DNA of 64,000 nucleotides from Opitutaceae bacterium. GTDB lineage: Bacteria; Verrucomicrobiota; Verrucomicrobiia; Opitutales; Opitutaceae. The stretch spans positions 33,505 to 97,504 of the forward strand of contig JAIXWF010000014.1 in NCBI GenBank assembly GCA_027482185.1, given 5' to 3'. The notes beneath the pieces are model-generated. The model saw only the letters and a list, made by a program, of their open reading frames with translations, ran no database searches and was not told where the DNA came from. A program made the translations under genes and the position numbers. Each line of letters begins with the position of its first letter. Positions within the stretch are counted from its first letter, which is position 1. This document shows, one piece after another, positions 1-7,822 of the stretch.

Positions 1-2255
1 GCCGGCGCGACGGCGACGGCGCAGGCTTTGTAGGACGGTTGCCGCGAGTGCGGATCGAAGGCGGGAAAGGTCAGCCGGTTCATTTCCGGGAAATGCAAGG
101 GCATGAAGAGTTGGCGGCGTTGCACGGTGGCGGTGACGACAGCGACGGCGTTGACCGTGGCGCGGCGCGAACGGATGGCGACGGTTTGGCCGGAGAAAAG
201 GCCGAGGCCGGCGGCATCGTCGGGATGGATTTCCACCGTTTGCACGGTCGGGGCGAGTTTGCGCAGGACGGCGCTCTTGTCGGTGCGCGAGCCGGTGTGC
301 CATTGCGCGGAGGAGCCGCGGCCGGTGAGCAACGTGAACGGGAACGCGTCGTCCGTCGGTTCCGGCACGGGCCGCGGCGGATCGAAGAGAAACCGCGCGC
401 GCCCGTCGGGATGGAAGAACCGGCCGTCGGCGAAGAGGCGGCGTTCGGTGAGACCGGAAACCGGAGTGCGGAAACCGGATTTCAAAGATTCGGAACGCTT
501 CCGGTCTCCGGTCTCCGCACTCCGGTTTTCGACCCACGGCCACTGGATTCCGCCCGCGGCTTCGATGGCGGCGTAGTCTTCGATGCCGGTGAAGTCGCAG
601 GGTTGGCCGGCGGAGAGCCGCTTCAGGATTTGGAAAACGGCGGCGGGCGAACTCCATTCGCGGAAGCGGTCGCCGCAGCCCCAGGCTTCGGCGACGAGTT
701 TGAAAATCGAGAAATCGGCGAGGGCCTGGCCGGGGGCGCGGGCGACTTTGCGCACGACGCCGAAGCGGCGCTCGCTGTTGATCAAGGTGCCGTCTTTCTC
801 GCCCCAGCCGGCGGCGGGCAACACGAGATCGGCGAGGGCCGCGGTCTCGGTCGTGACGTACATGTCCTGCACGACGAGGAAATCGAGTTTGCCGAGAATC
901 TCGCGCGCGCGGCTTTGGTTGATCCACGAATGCGCCGGATTGGTCGCGATCACCCAGAGGCCCTTGATCTCGCCGCGGTCGACGGCGTCGAGAATCTGGT
1001 CGTAGGCGTAGCCGCCGCGGTCGGGGATGAGGGCGGGATCGAGCCCGAGGAGGCCGGCGACGTGGGCGCGGTGGGCGGGGGTGGCGGTGTCGTATCCGCC
1101 GAGCAACGACGTGGCGTTGCCGAACAGCCGCGAACCCATGGCGTTGCACTGGCCGGTGATCGAGTTGGCGCCGGTGCCGGGGCGGCCGAGGTTGCCGGTC
1201 AGCAAGGCGAGATTGATGATCGCCTGGGCGGTGCGGGTGGCCTCGTGGCTTTGGTTGACGCCCATCGTCCACCAAAAGGAAACGCGTTCGCGTTCCGCGA
1301 TGATCGCGGCGAGCCGGTGCAGCGTGGCGACGGGGACATCGGTCGCGGCGGCGACGCGGTCGGGCGTGAACTCCGCGACGAAGGCGGCGAAGGCGTCGAA
1401 GCCGGTCGTGTGGGCGGCGACGAAGTCCGTCTTCACGGCGCCGCGGGCGATGAGCAAGTGGGCGAGGCCGTAGAGGAACGTGAGATCGCTCTTCGGGCGG
1501 AGCGCGACGTGCAGCGTGGCGGCCTGGGCGGTTTCGGTGCGGCGCGGATCGACGACGACGATTTCCGGGGCGCGGCGGTTGCGCATCACGCGTTGCCACA
1601 TGATCGGATGCGCGAGGCAGGGATTGGCGCCGATGAAAACGAGGGCGTCGCTCTCCTCGAAATCCGCGTAGGTGAACGGCGGGGCGTCGAAGCCGAACGA
1701 TTGCTTATAGGCGACGTGCGAGGTCGCCATGCATTGGCGGGTGTTGGAGTCGCAATGCAGGCCGCCCATCCCGAATTTGAAGAGGGCGCCGAGGAGCGCC
1801 ATTTCCTCGGTGACGATCTGGCCGGTGCTGAGAAACGCGATCGCGTGCGCGCCGTGGTCGCGTTGGATACGTTTGAATTCCGAGGCGAAACGTTCGAGCG
1901 CGCGGGACCAATTCGCGGGTTCGAGTTGGCCGGTCGCGGCGTTGCGCAGGAGCGGAACGGTGGCGCGGTCGGGCGCGGCGAGGGGCGTGAGGGCTTCCCA
2001 GCCTTTCGGGCAGGCCATGCCGAGATTGACCGGATGGTCGGGATCGGGGGAGAGGTTGATCGCCTCGCCGGCGGCGTTGAGATGGACCTGCAGGGAACAG
2101 CCGGTGCTGCAGAATCCGCAGACGGATTTGGCGGTGGCGGCGGGCTGCAGGCGGGCGGGGATTTGGCCGAGGCCGAAGTCGGCGGGGCGTTGCACCAGGT
2201 CCGAGGTCATCGGCCCGGTGCGCGCATGCAGCAGTTGGTCGAGCGCGGAGCTCAT
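1..2255 (-). CDS. nasA: Assimilatory nitrate reductase, molybdopterin catalytic subunit (3' end beyond window)
   Basis: Reduces nitrate to nitrite at a bis-MGD molybdenum centre. About 751 residues are present and the C-terminus is cut by the window edge. The N-terminus has the 4Fe-4S motif C46-x2-C49-x3-C53 with C82, then the stretch NTRQCMATS, whose Cys175 fits the molybdenum ligand of NarB/NasA-type enzymes. There is no Tat signal, so the enzyme should stay in the cytoplasm, which favours an assimilatory role. The start ATG overlaps the stop of the upstream Fe-S/anchor gene by four bases (ATGA), indicating translational coupling. Residues about 577-600 are a Ser/Arg/Thr-rich insertion encoded by an inverted repeat (458-528) that does not look like family sequence. 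It is the last gene of the nitrate operon. Family assignment is firm; naming it NasA rather than NarB is by context. Confidence 0.93.
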   Translation of the reverse strand, partial: MSSALDQLLHARTGPMTSDLVQRPADFGLGQIPARLQPAATAKSVCGFCSTGCSLQVHLNAAGEAINLSPDPDHPVNLGMACPKGWEALTPLAAPDRATVPLLRNAATGQLEPANWSRALERFASEFKRIQRDHGAHAIAFLSTGQIVTEEMALLGALFKFGMGGLHCDSNTRQCMATSHVAYKQSFGFDAPPFTYADFEESDALVFIGANPCLAHPIMWQRVMRNRRAPEIVVVDPRRTETAQAATLHVALRPKSDLTFLYGLAHLLIARGAVKTDFVAAHTTGFDAFAAFVAEFTPDRVAAATDVPVATLHRLAAIIAERERVSFWWTMGVNQSHEATRTAQAIINLALLTGNLGRPGTGANSITGQCNAMGSRLFGNATSLLGGYDTATPAHRAHVAGLLGLDPALIPDRGGYAYDQILDAVDRGEIKGLWVIATNPAHSWINQSRAREILGKLDFLVVQDMYVTTETAALADLVLPAAGWGEKDGTLINSERRFGVVRKVARAPGQALADFSIFKLVAEAWGCGDRFREWSSPAAVFQILKRLSAGQPCDFTGIEDYAAIEAAGGIQWPWVENRSAETGDRKRSESLKSGFRTPVSGLTERRLFADGRFFHPDGRARFLFDPPRPVPEPTDDAFPFTLLTGRGSSAQWHTGSRTDKSAVLRKLAPTVQTVEIHPDDAAGLGLFSGQTVAIRSRRATVNAVAVVTATVQRRQLFMPLHFPEMNRLTFPAFDPHSRQPSYKACAVAVAP
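458..528. repeat. ACCGGAGTGCGGA inverted-pair repeat inside nasA
   Basis: Arms 458-479 and 507-528 are 22 bases long and pair at 21 positions around a 27-base loop. They use the same words as the array in the Fe-S/anchor gene (3096-3440). The insert keeps the reading frame. Confidence 0.75.
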
Positions 2256-4066
2256 GCGGGTTGGCCCGGCATTTTGGGCGCGTCGACGGCGCGGAAGAAG
2301 AGGAGTCGTTCCGCGAACTCGCCGGCGAGCAGCGGGACGAGCGCCCAGGCGCCGAGGCCGGCGAGGAGCGCGGGCACGGCGAACGCGGCGAACGTGAGGC
2401 GGACGGCGAGCAGGCCGCGGAGCGGGCCGCGTTGCAGGCGGGCGGAGAGGTTGCCGCCGCGGAGCGTTGAAAGTTCGAGCGCGACCTTGGCGAGCAGCGC
2501 CGCGGCCGCGAGCGGCGGCGCGACGACGGCGGCGGCGGCCAGGGCCGCGGTGCCGAAGAAACGGGGAAAGGTCTGCGTCGCGCGCCAGAAGCGGCGCCGC
2601 GTATCCACGTAGATCATCGCGGAGCAGATCAGGCCGGCGAGGCCGACGCCGGCGGCGGCAAGATTGAGAATACGCAATTCGTTCTGCGGCAGGCTCGGAT
2701 TGAATCCGCGGAGTTCCGCCGTGGCGGCGGCGACCGCGAGGGCGAACCAAAGCCCGAACAGCATGGCCTCGCGGCTGAGCCAACTGCGGCGCCAGCCGAG
2801 GAAGATCCGCCACGCGCGGAGCGGTTGGCCGAGGTGAAATACGCTCGCGGCCAAGCCGACGGCACCGAGGGCGGCGGCTCCCGAAGTAACCCAAGAGCTT
2901 GCTTTATGGGGAGCGGCCGCGGAGAGGACGGAGAGACCGAGGGCGGCCGGCAGCAAGGTGAGCATCACGGCCAGCGGGGCGTGCGCGGGCTGGACGCGGA
3001 GGGCGTTGGCGTCGGCGGCCTGCAGGCCGGGCGGCAACGGGCGGCGGGAAACGTAGCGCGTCGTCGGGCGCGTGTAGGCGGGATCGGGCGCGGCAGGTAG
3101 AAAACCGGAGTTCGGAGACCGGAGACCGGAGGAGGGAATACCGGAATGCGGAGACCGGAGACCGGAGACGGACGGATCAAAACCGGAGTTCGGAGATCGG
3201 AAACCGGAAACGGAGAACTCGGGCTTTGGGCTTTGGGTTTTGGATTCTGGGTCGGCCGCGAAGGGCGCCGAGGCGGTCGAGTTTGGGGTTCGGGGTTCGG
3301 AGTTGGGAGTTGGGGCGGCGGCCGCCGCCGAGTTTGGAGTACGGGGTTCGGAGTTCGGAGTTAGGGAAAGGGGATTGGTTTTCCGGTATCCGGTTTCCGA
3401 ATTCCGGTTTTCGTACTCCGGTCTCCGCATTCCGGTCTTGATCGTGACGATCCGGATCGCGTGGGTGGGGCAGGCTTGGGCGCAGGCGGGAGCTTCGCCG
3501 GCGGCGAGGCGGCCGTGGCAGAGGTCGCATTTGCGCACGATGCCGAGGCGCGACGAGAACTTCGGCACGTCGTACGGGCACTTCAAAATGCAGTAGCTGC
3601 AACCGATGCACTGGTCGTCGAGGTGGCGGACGATGCCGGTGACGGGATCCTTTTCGTAGGCGAGGACGGGGCAGCCGTGGAGGCACGCGGGATCCTCGCA
3701 GTGGTGGCAGGCGGTCGTGACGGTTTGCGTGAACGGATGCGCGGGATCGAGGCCGACGAGTTGGCCGACGTCGCGCCACGTTTCCGTTTCGTCGAGGCCG
3801 TTGAGCGAGTGGCAGGCGGAGACGCAGGCCTTGCAGCCGGTGCAGGAATCGAGATCGACCTCGAAGGCGTACTGTTCGCCCGGGCCGGGGGCGGTGAGGG
3901 GAATCAGTTGGGAGTTGAGAGCCGAGCGTTGGGGGACGGAGCCTGAGTCGTGCGCGGACGCGAAGCGCGCGACGGGAGTGTCGAGGCGGGTCTGCTCGGC
4001 GAGCAGTTCCGCGATGAAGGTCTGCACCGAGTCGGGCGCCGAGGGTTTGGGACTCTCAACTCTCAT
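2252..4066 (-). CDS. Fusion of four-cluster ferredoxin subunit and DmsC-like membrane anchor
   Basis: This 604-residue protein probably carries electrons between the quinone pool and the nitrate reductase encoded next to it. Residues 75-85 read [11 protein letters not shown]. They are followed by [14 protein letters not shown] (about 121), [12 protein letters not shown] (about 153) and CDLCHGRL...CAQACP (about 180), the DmsB/NrfC pattern for four 4Fe-4S clusters. From about residue 360 to the end it is a multi-helix hydrophobic domain like DmsC. No Tat signal is seen, so the clusters should face the cytoplasm. Between the domains (about 210-324) lies a low-complexity linker rich in PNS and SGF words encoded by a dense DNA repeat array. 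The ATG itself lies in a GAGAG-type repeat, and another word copy encodes residues about 45-55. The start is 15 bases after the diflavin reductase stop. Confidence 0.88.
   Translation of the reverse strand: MRVESPKPSAPDSVQTFIAELLAEQTRLDTPVARFASAHDSGSVPQRSALNSQLIPLTAPGPGEQYAFEVDLDSCTGCKACVSACHSLNGLDETETWRDVGQLVGLDPAHPFTQTVTTACHHCEDPACLHGCPVLAYEKDPVTGIVRHLDDQCIGCSYCILKCPYDVPKFSSRLGIVRKCDLCHGRLAAGEAPACAQACPTHAIRIVTIKTGMRRPEYENRNSETGYRKTNPLSLTPNSEPRTPNSAAAAAPTPNSEPRTPNSTASAPFAADPESKTQSPKPEFSVSGFRSPNSGFDPSVSGLRSPHSGIPSSGLRSPNSGFLPAAPDPAYTRPTTRYVSRRPLPPGLQAADANALRVQPAHAPLAVMLTLLPAALGLSVLSAAAPHKASSWVTSGAAALGAVGLAASVFHLGQPLRAWRIFLGWRRSWLSREAMLFGLWFALAVAAATAELRGFNPSLPQNELRILNLAAAGVGLAGLICSAMIYVDTRRRFWRATQTFPRFFGTAALAAAAVVAPPLAAAALLAKVALELSTLRGGNLSARLQRGPLRGLLAVRLTFAAFAVPALLAGLGAWALVPLLAGEFAERLLFFRAVDAPKMPGQPA
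3096..3440. repeat. 345-bp word-repeat array inside the Fe-S/anchor gene
   Basis: Words such as CCGGAGTTCGGAGACC and TTTGGGGTTCGG repeat many times, in both orientations. 3140-3160 and 3416-3436 are perfect 21-base complements. The array encodes the low-complexity linker between the cluster domain and the membrane domain and keeps the frame. Confidence 0.85.
3905..3933. repeat. GTTGAGAG word copy encoding residues 45-55 of the Fe-S/anchor protein
   Basis: CAGTTGGGAGTTGAGAGCCG and a following GAGCGTTGGG. It translates as ...SALNSQLI... in the read direction. Confidence 0.5.
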
Positions 4067-4081
4067 CTCTCAGCTTGTTAC

Positions 4082-5857
4082 TCAATACACGTCGCGGGCG
4101 TAGCGCTTCGCGGCCTTGAGAGATTGAAGGTAGGCGGCGGTCTGTTCGGGGGATTTGCCGCCGGCACGTTCGACCACGGTGTGCAAGGCGGCGTCGACGT
4201 CCTTGGCCATGCGGGTCGCGTCGCCGCAGACGTACACATGGGCGCCGGCTTCGAGCCACGCATAGAGCTCGGCGGCGTTTTCCAGCATGCGATGCTGCAC
4301 GTAGATTTTCTCCGCCTGATCGCGGGAGAAAGCGGTGTCGAGGCGCGTGAGCAGGCCGGCGGATTGGAATTCCAACAATTCGTCGCGGTAGAGAAAATCC
4401 GTGGCGGCGCGTTGGTCGCCGAAGAAGAGCCAGTTCTTTCCTGTGGCGCCTACGGCGCGGCGCTCGTGCAAGAAGGCGCGGAACGGAGCGATGCCGGTGC
4501 CGGGCCCGATCATGATCATCGGGGCGGTGTTGTCGGTCGGCGGGCGGAAAGCGCGGTTGCTGTGGGCGAAGATTGCGACGCGGGTCGCGCCCGGGACGGC
4601 TCGTTCGGCGAGGTACGTGGAGCAAACGCCGATTCGGGCGCGGCCGGCGGCCTCGTAGCGAACGGCGCCGACGGTGAGGTGCACGCGGCCGGCGTGGGCG
4701 CGGGGCGACGAGGAAATCGAGTAGAGGCGCGGTTGAAGTTTGCGGAGGGCGGCGACGAAGCTGGCCGGCGAGATGATTGCGGATTGCGGATTGCGGACTG
4801 CGGATTGCAGGACGGCGTCGATGACGTGGAGTGGGGCGGCGGTTGCGTCGGTTGAACCGCAGAGGGCGAGGAGTTCGGCTGTCGGTTTGCCGAGATCGTA
4901 GAATTCGGCGAGGGCTCGGCGGAGCGGGATCGAAGCGCCGTCGGGGTCGGGGACGGCTTCTTCGCCGTCGGCCCCGAGGGCGGCGAGGACGTCGGCGACA
5001 AGTTGCGGGCAGTTGTGCGGGAAAACGCCGAGGGCGTCGCCGGCCTCATAGACGAGACCGGAATCGGCGAGGTCGAACTCGACGTGGTTGACCTGTTTCG
5101 CGGAGCCGGCGCCGTTCAGCGGGCGGGAGACGAGGAGCGGGGCGGCGAACGGATTGGAACGAGACGGAACTCCGGCGCCGGAGGCGGCGGACTTCGGTTC
5201 TGGGGTTTGGGTTTTGGGTTCTGGGGCGGCGGAGGCCGCGGAGTTTGGAGTTTGGGGTTCGGAGTTTGGAGTTGGGGTCAGCGCGGAGAGGGCGGCGTCG
5301 AGCCAGGCGGTGAATTTGGTTTCGTAGTCGAGGTCGCAGTCGACGCGCGGGTGGACGCGGACGGCGCCGCGTTTTTCCAGGAACGCATCGAAGTCGGCGC
5401 CGCATTTGCAGAACTGGGTGTAGTTCGTGTCGCCGAGGGCGCAGACGGAGTAGCGGAGAGTTGAGAGCTGAGAGTTGAGCGTTGAGAGCTCGGTGTGCAG
5501 GGCCTGGGCGGAGTCGGGCGGTTCGCCGTCGCCGTAGGTGCTGACGATGACGAGGACGTTCTTTTCCTGAGCGAGGCGGGCGGCGTCGGTTTGCGCCATG
5601 TCGAGGACAGTCGCGGCGAAGCGGCGTTGGCCGGCGGCCTTGGCGGCGCGTTTGGCGAGGCCCTCGGCGGTGCCGGTTTGCGAGCCGAAGAGAATCGTGA
5701 GCGGTGTGAGGGCGGCCGGCGAAGGGTCCCGGGTCTGGGCTTTGGCGTCCGGGGGGACGGAGCGGGAGAAGAGGCCGGCGAAGAAGCCGTTGAGCCAGGC
5801 GCGTTGCTCCGGGGAGAACGGCGCGGTCTCGGGGATGAGCGGGACGGTCGCGTTCAT
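4082..5857 (-). CDS. NADPH-dependent diflavin reductase (CysJ-like), probable electron donor to nitrite reductase
   Basis: 591 residues using the ATG at 5857, which overlaps the nirA stop by four bases (ATGA) and has AGGAG just upstream. The order is an N-terminal FSPEQRAWLNGFFAGL segment (14-29), a flavodoxin domain starting at FGSQTGTAEG (about 56-65) with ALGDTNY, an FAD domain with RLYSISSSP, and an NADPH domain with GPGTGIAPFR and a C-terminal YVCGD. The family moves electrons from NADPH through FAD and FMN to a siroheme protein. Database names will say sulfite reductase alpha, but the neighbour is a nitrite reductase, so nitrite is the likelier final acceptor. Three repeat-derived insertions sit at about residues 123-135, 194-223 and 349-361, each from a different word family. 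The fold motifs around them are intact. Confidence 0.9.
   Translation of the reverse strand: MNATVPLIPETAPFSPEQRAWLNGFFAGLFSRSVPPDAKAQTRDPSPAALTPLTILFGSQTGTAEGLAKRAAKAAGQRRFAATVLDMAQTDAARLAQEKNVLVIVSTYGDGEPPDSAQALHTELSTLNSQLSTLRYSVCALGDTNYTQFCKCGADFDAFLEKRGAVRVHPRVDCDLDYETKFTAWLDAALSALTPTPNSEPQTPNSAASAAPEPKTQTPEPKSAASGAGVPSRSNPFAAPLLVSRPLNGAGSAKQVNHVEFDLADSGLVYEAGDALGVFPHNCPQLVADVLAALGADGEEAVPDPDGASIPLRRALAEFYDLGKPTAELLALCGSTDATAAPLHVIDAVLQSAVRNPQSAIISPASFVAALRKLQPRLYSISSSPRAHAGRVHLTVGAVRYEAAGRARIGVCSTYLAERAVPGATRVAIFAHSNRAFRPPTDNTAPMIMIGPGTGIAPFRAFLHERRAVGATGKNWLFFGDQRAATDFLYRDELLEFQSAGLLTRLDTAFSRDQAEKIYVQHRMLENAAELYAWLEAGAHVYVCGDATRMAKDVDAALHTVVERAGGKSPEQTAAYLQSLKAAKRYARDVY
4775..4811. repeat. 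GGATTGC word repeat in the diflavin reductase gene
   Basis: Four to five copies of GATTGCG/GACTGCG. The same family lies at 10221-10258. It encodes AVRNPQSAI in the protein. Confidence 0.65.
5191..5277. repeat. TTTGGGTT/TTCGGAGTT word array in the diflavin reductase gene
   Basis: Two blocks, TTTGGGTTTTGGGTTCTGGG and GAGTTTGGAGTTTGGGGTTC with variants, around a GGCGGCGGAGGCCGCGG core. The peptide TPNSEPQTPNSAA is nearly the same as in the Fe-S/anchor linker. Confidence 0.75.
5455..5491. repeat. TTGAGAG word array in the diflavin reductase gene
   Basis: GGAGAGTTGAGAGCTGAGAG and TTGAGCGTTGAGAGCT encode TELSTLNSQLSTL just before the ALGDTNY strand of the flavodoxin domain. Confidence 0.7.
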
Positions 5858-7713
5858 GCGGACAGGAGCTCCTGCAGTTCCTTCACGGAGTGGCGGCGCG
5901 ACCATTGGACGAAGGTTTCGCCGCTGGTGCGGCGCGCGGTGTAGGTGACGAGAATTTTGTCCACGAGCGGATTGAGTTCGGAGGCGCGCACACCGCGGAA
6001 GATTTCGCGGGCGATGCCCTGCTCGTGGTCCATGCCGCCGCCGAGGACGACGTGGTAGCCCTCGGTGCCGTCGGCGAGCTTGGCCCCGACGAAACCGAGA
6101 TCGCCGCAGTAGTGTTGGGCGCAGGAGTGCGGGCAGCCGGTGAAGTGGATGTTCACGGGGGCGCCGGGGGCGGGGCGGTCGGCGAGAAACTTCTGGAGGG
6201 CGACGGCGTGGGCCTTGGTGTCGGCGGCGGCGTATTTGCAGCCGCGGCTGCCGGTGCAGGCGATGATGCCGCCGGTGGCGAACGAGGCTTCGGTATCGCC
6301 GCCGAGACGGCGGGCGCCGCGGGCGACGGTCTCGGCGAAAGCGTCGGATACGTGCGGCAAGATGACCGTTTGCCAGACGGTGAGCCGGAGTTCGCCGCGG
6401 CCGTAGTGGTCGGCGAGGTCGGCGAGGGTGCGCATTTGGCGGCCGGAGAGGCGGCCGGCGGGCAGGCCGATGCCGACGGAGTTGAGGCCGCGCTGGGCCT
6501 GGCGGCGGATGCCGAGCCAGGCGTGTTTCTCGACGGGGCGGCGCGGTTCGCAGGCGGAGAGCGGGAGGCGTACGAGCGGGAAGGCGAGTTTGGCGGCGGC
6601 GGCGGCGAGAAACTTTTCCACGCCCCAGGCCTCGAGGAGGTATTTCAGCCGCGCCTTTTTGCGGTCGGTGCGGCAGCCGTTTTCGGCGAAGACGCGGATG
6701 AGGGCGACGGCGAGGGCGACGGCCTCGGACGGTTTCACGAGCAGGCCGGTGTCGCGGGCGAAATCTTTGTGGCCGGTGATGCCGCCGAGTTGAACCCGGA
6801 AATAGATTCCGGGTTCAACGGTTGAAAGTTGAAGGTCGGAAGTTGAAAGACCGGGAGACGGAGCGGGCGGTTGAGCGGTGGGAGTAGAGAGCGAGGCTTC
6901 CGTGACGCGGACGGCGATGAAGCCGATGTCGTTGGTGTCGGCGGCGACGGAGAGGCTGCCGCCGTTGTCGAAGGCGACGTTGAATTTGCGGGGGAGGCCG
7001 TAGAGATCGCGGTGGTTGAGAATGTAGTGGTGGAGCGCCTTGGCGTAGGGGCGGACGTCGAGGACTTCGTCGGGGGCGAAACCGGAATCCGGCGAGGCGG
7101 TGATATTGCGGATGTTGTCGGCGCCGGCGCCGCGGGAGGTGAGGCCGAGTTCCTGGACGCGGGTGAGGACGCGGACGAGATCGCGGGGTTTGAATTCGCG
7201 GATCTGCAGGTTGCCGCGGGTCGTGATGTGCGCGTAGCCGCCGCCGAGTTCGTCGGCGAGATCGGCGAGGCCGCGGATTTGCGCGGCGGTGATCTCGCAG
7301 GCGGGCACGCGCAGGCGGATCATGAAACTGTCCTGCGCGGGCGCGACGTAGAAGAGGCCCGAGGTCTTGAAACGGTAGGTGTTTTCGGGGTCGGGCTTGA
7401 GGTCCTCCTCGGCGTGACGGAGGAGGCGGTCCCAGGCGTCGAGCGGATTTTCGTCGTACTTCCAGCGTTCCTCTTTGCAGAGATCCGAGAGCGGCGTGCC
7501 GAAGACGGTGTCTTCGGGGGGCGGCCCGGCGAGGTTCGGCGTGGCGGCGGCCGCGGGCGTGCCGGTGAGTTGGCCCGCGGCGGTTTGGCCGACGAACGGC
7601 AGCAGGCCGCCGGCGCCGAGGCCGGCCATGAAGCCGGCGAGGTACTCCTTTTGCTCCGGGGAAAAGGGGCCGCCCGGAGCGGAGGGGGACGCAGGCGAGG
7701 CGGGCGAACTCAT
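5854..7713 (-). CDS. nirA: Siroheme/4Fe-4S nitrite reductase (NirA type)
   Basis: Six-electron reduction of nitrite to ammonium in the cytoplasm. The 619-residue protein has the two-fold ferredoxin-like/siroheme repeat layout of the nitrite/sulfite reductase family. The cluster ligands are visible as Cys486-x5-Cys492 and Cys527-x3-Cys531 (CTGSRGC and GCPHSC), and YFRVQLGGITGHKDFA marks the end of the first half. An N-terminal extension carries FSPEQKEYLAGFMAGL at 17-32, nearly the same segment as in the adjacent diflavin reductase. Residues about 281-298 are encoded by a GTTGAAAG-type repeat next to a perfect 12-bp inverted repeat. Sulfite reductase is the alternative, but the nitrate operon context makes nitrite the likely substrate. 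Confidence 0.92.
   Translation of the reverse strand: MSSPASPASPSAPGGPFSPEQKEYLAGFMAGLGAGGLLPFVGQTAAGQLTGTPAAAATPNLAGPPPEDTVFGTPLSDLCKEERWKYDENPLDAWDRLLRHAEEDLKPDPENTYRFKTSGLFYVAPAQDSFMIRLRVPACEITAAQIRGLADLADELGGGYAHITTRGNLQIREFKPRDLVRVLTRVQELGLTSRGAGADNIRNITASPDSGFAPDEVLDVRPYAKALHHYILNHRDLYGLPRKFNVAFDNGGSLSVAADTNDIGFIAVRVTEASLSTPTAQPPAPSPGLSTSDLQLSTVEPGIYFRVQLGGITGHKDFARDTGLLVKPSEAVALAVALIRVFAENGCRTDRKKARLKYLLEAWGVEKFLAAAAAKLAFPLVRLPLSACEPRRPVEKHAWLGIRRQAQRGLNSVGIGLPAGRLSGRQMRTLADLADHYGRGELRLTVWQTVILPHVSDAFAETVARGARRLGGDTEASFATGGIIACTGSRGCKYAAADTKAHAVALQKFLADRPAPGAPVNIHFTGCPHSCAQHYCGDLGFVGAKLADGTEGYHVVLGGGMDHEQGIAREIFRGVRASELNPLVDKILVTYTARRTSGETFVQWSRRHSVKELQELLSA
6790..6855. repeat. Perfect 12-bp hairpin and TTGAAAG words in nirA
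   Basis: TTGAACCCGGAA (6790-6801) and TTCCGGGTTCAA (6807-6818) are perfect complements with a 5-base loop. Next to it, 6821-6855 repeats GTTGAAAG, GTTGAAGG and AGTTGAAAG. Confidence 0.75.
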
Positions 7714-7729
7714 GAACCGGAAAGGAGCA

Positions 7730-7757
7730 CCCGCGGTGCCATGGCCGGCACCGCGGG
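7730..7757. promoter_or_regulatory. Perfect 11-bp stem between porin and nirA genes
   Basis: CCCGCGGTGCC-ATGGCC-GGCACCGCGGG in the 109-base gap inside the operon, about 17 bases before the nirA start. In the read direction the loop is GGCCAT. It could slow transcription or protect mRNA, splitting transport from reduction genes. Confidence 0.5.
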
Positions 7758-7822
7758 GAATGAAGCGGCGGAATCCTTTTTGTGCATCCGATGAGGCCGG
7801 TTCATGGCGGCCGGAGCCAAGG

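Noticed and set aside
3096..3440. CRISPR array
   Set aside because: The words are short, overlapping and degenerate without spacers, and there are no cas genes.
7730..7757. Hexaloop hairpin as an ANTAR/NasT target
   Set aside because: In the transcribed direction the loop is GGCCAT, which lacks the A1 and G4 needed; only the non-transcribed strand fits. There is one hairpin, not two.
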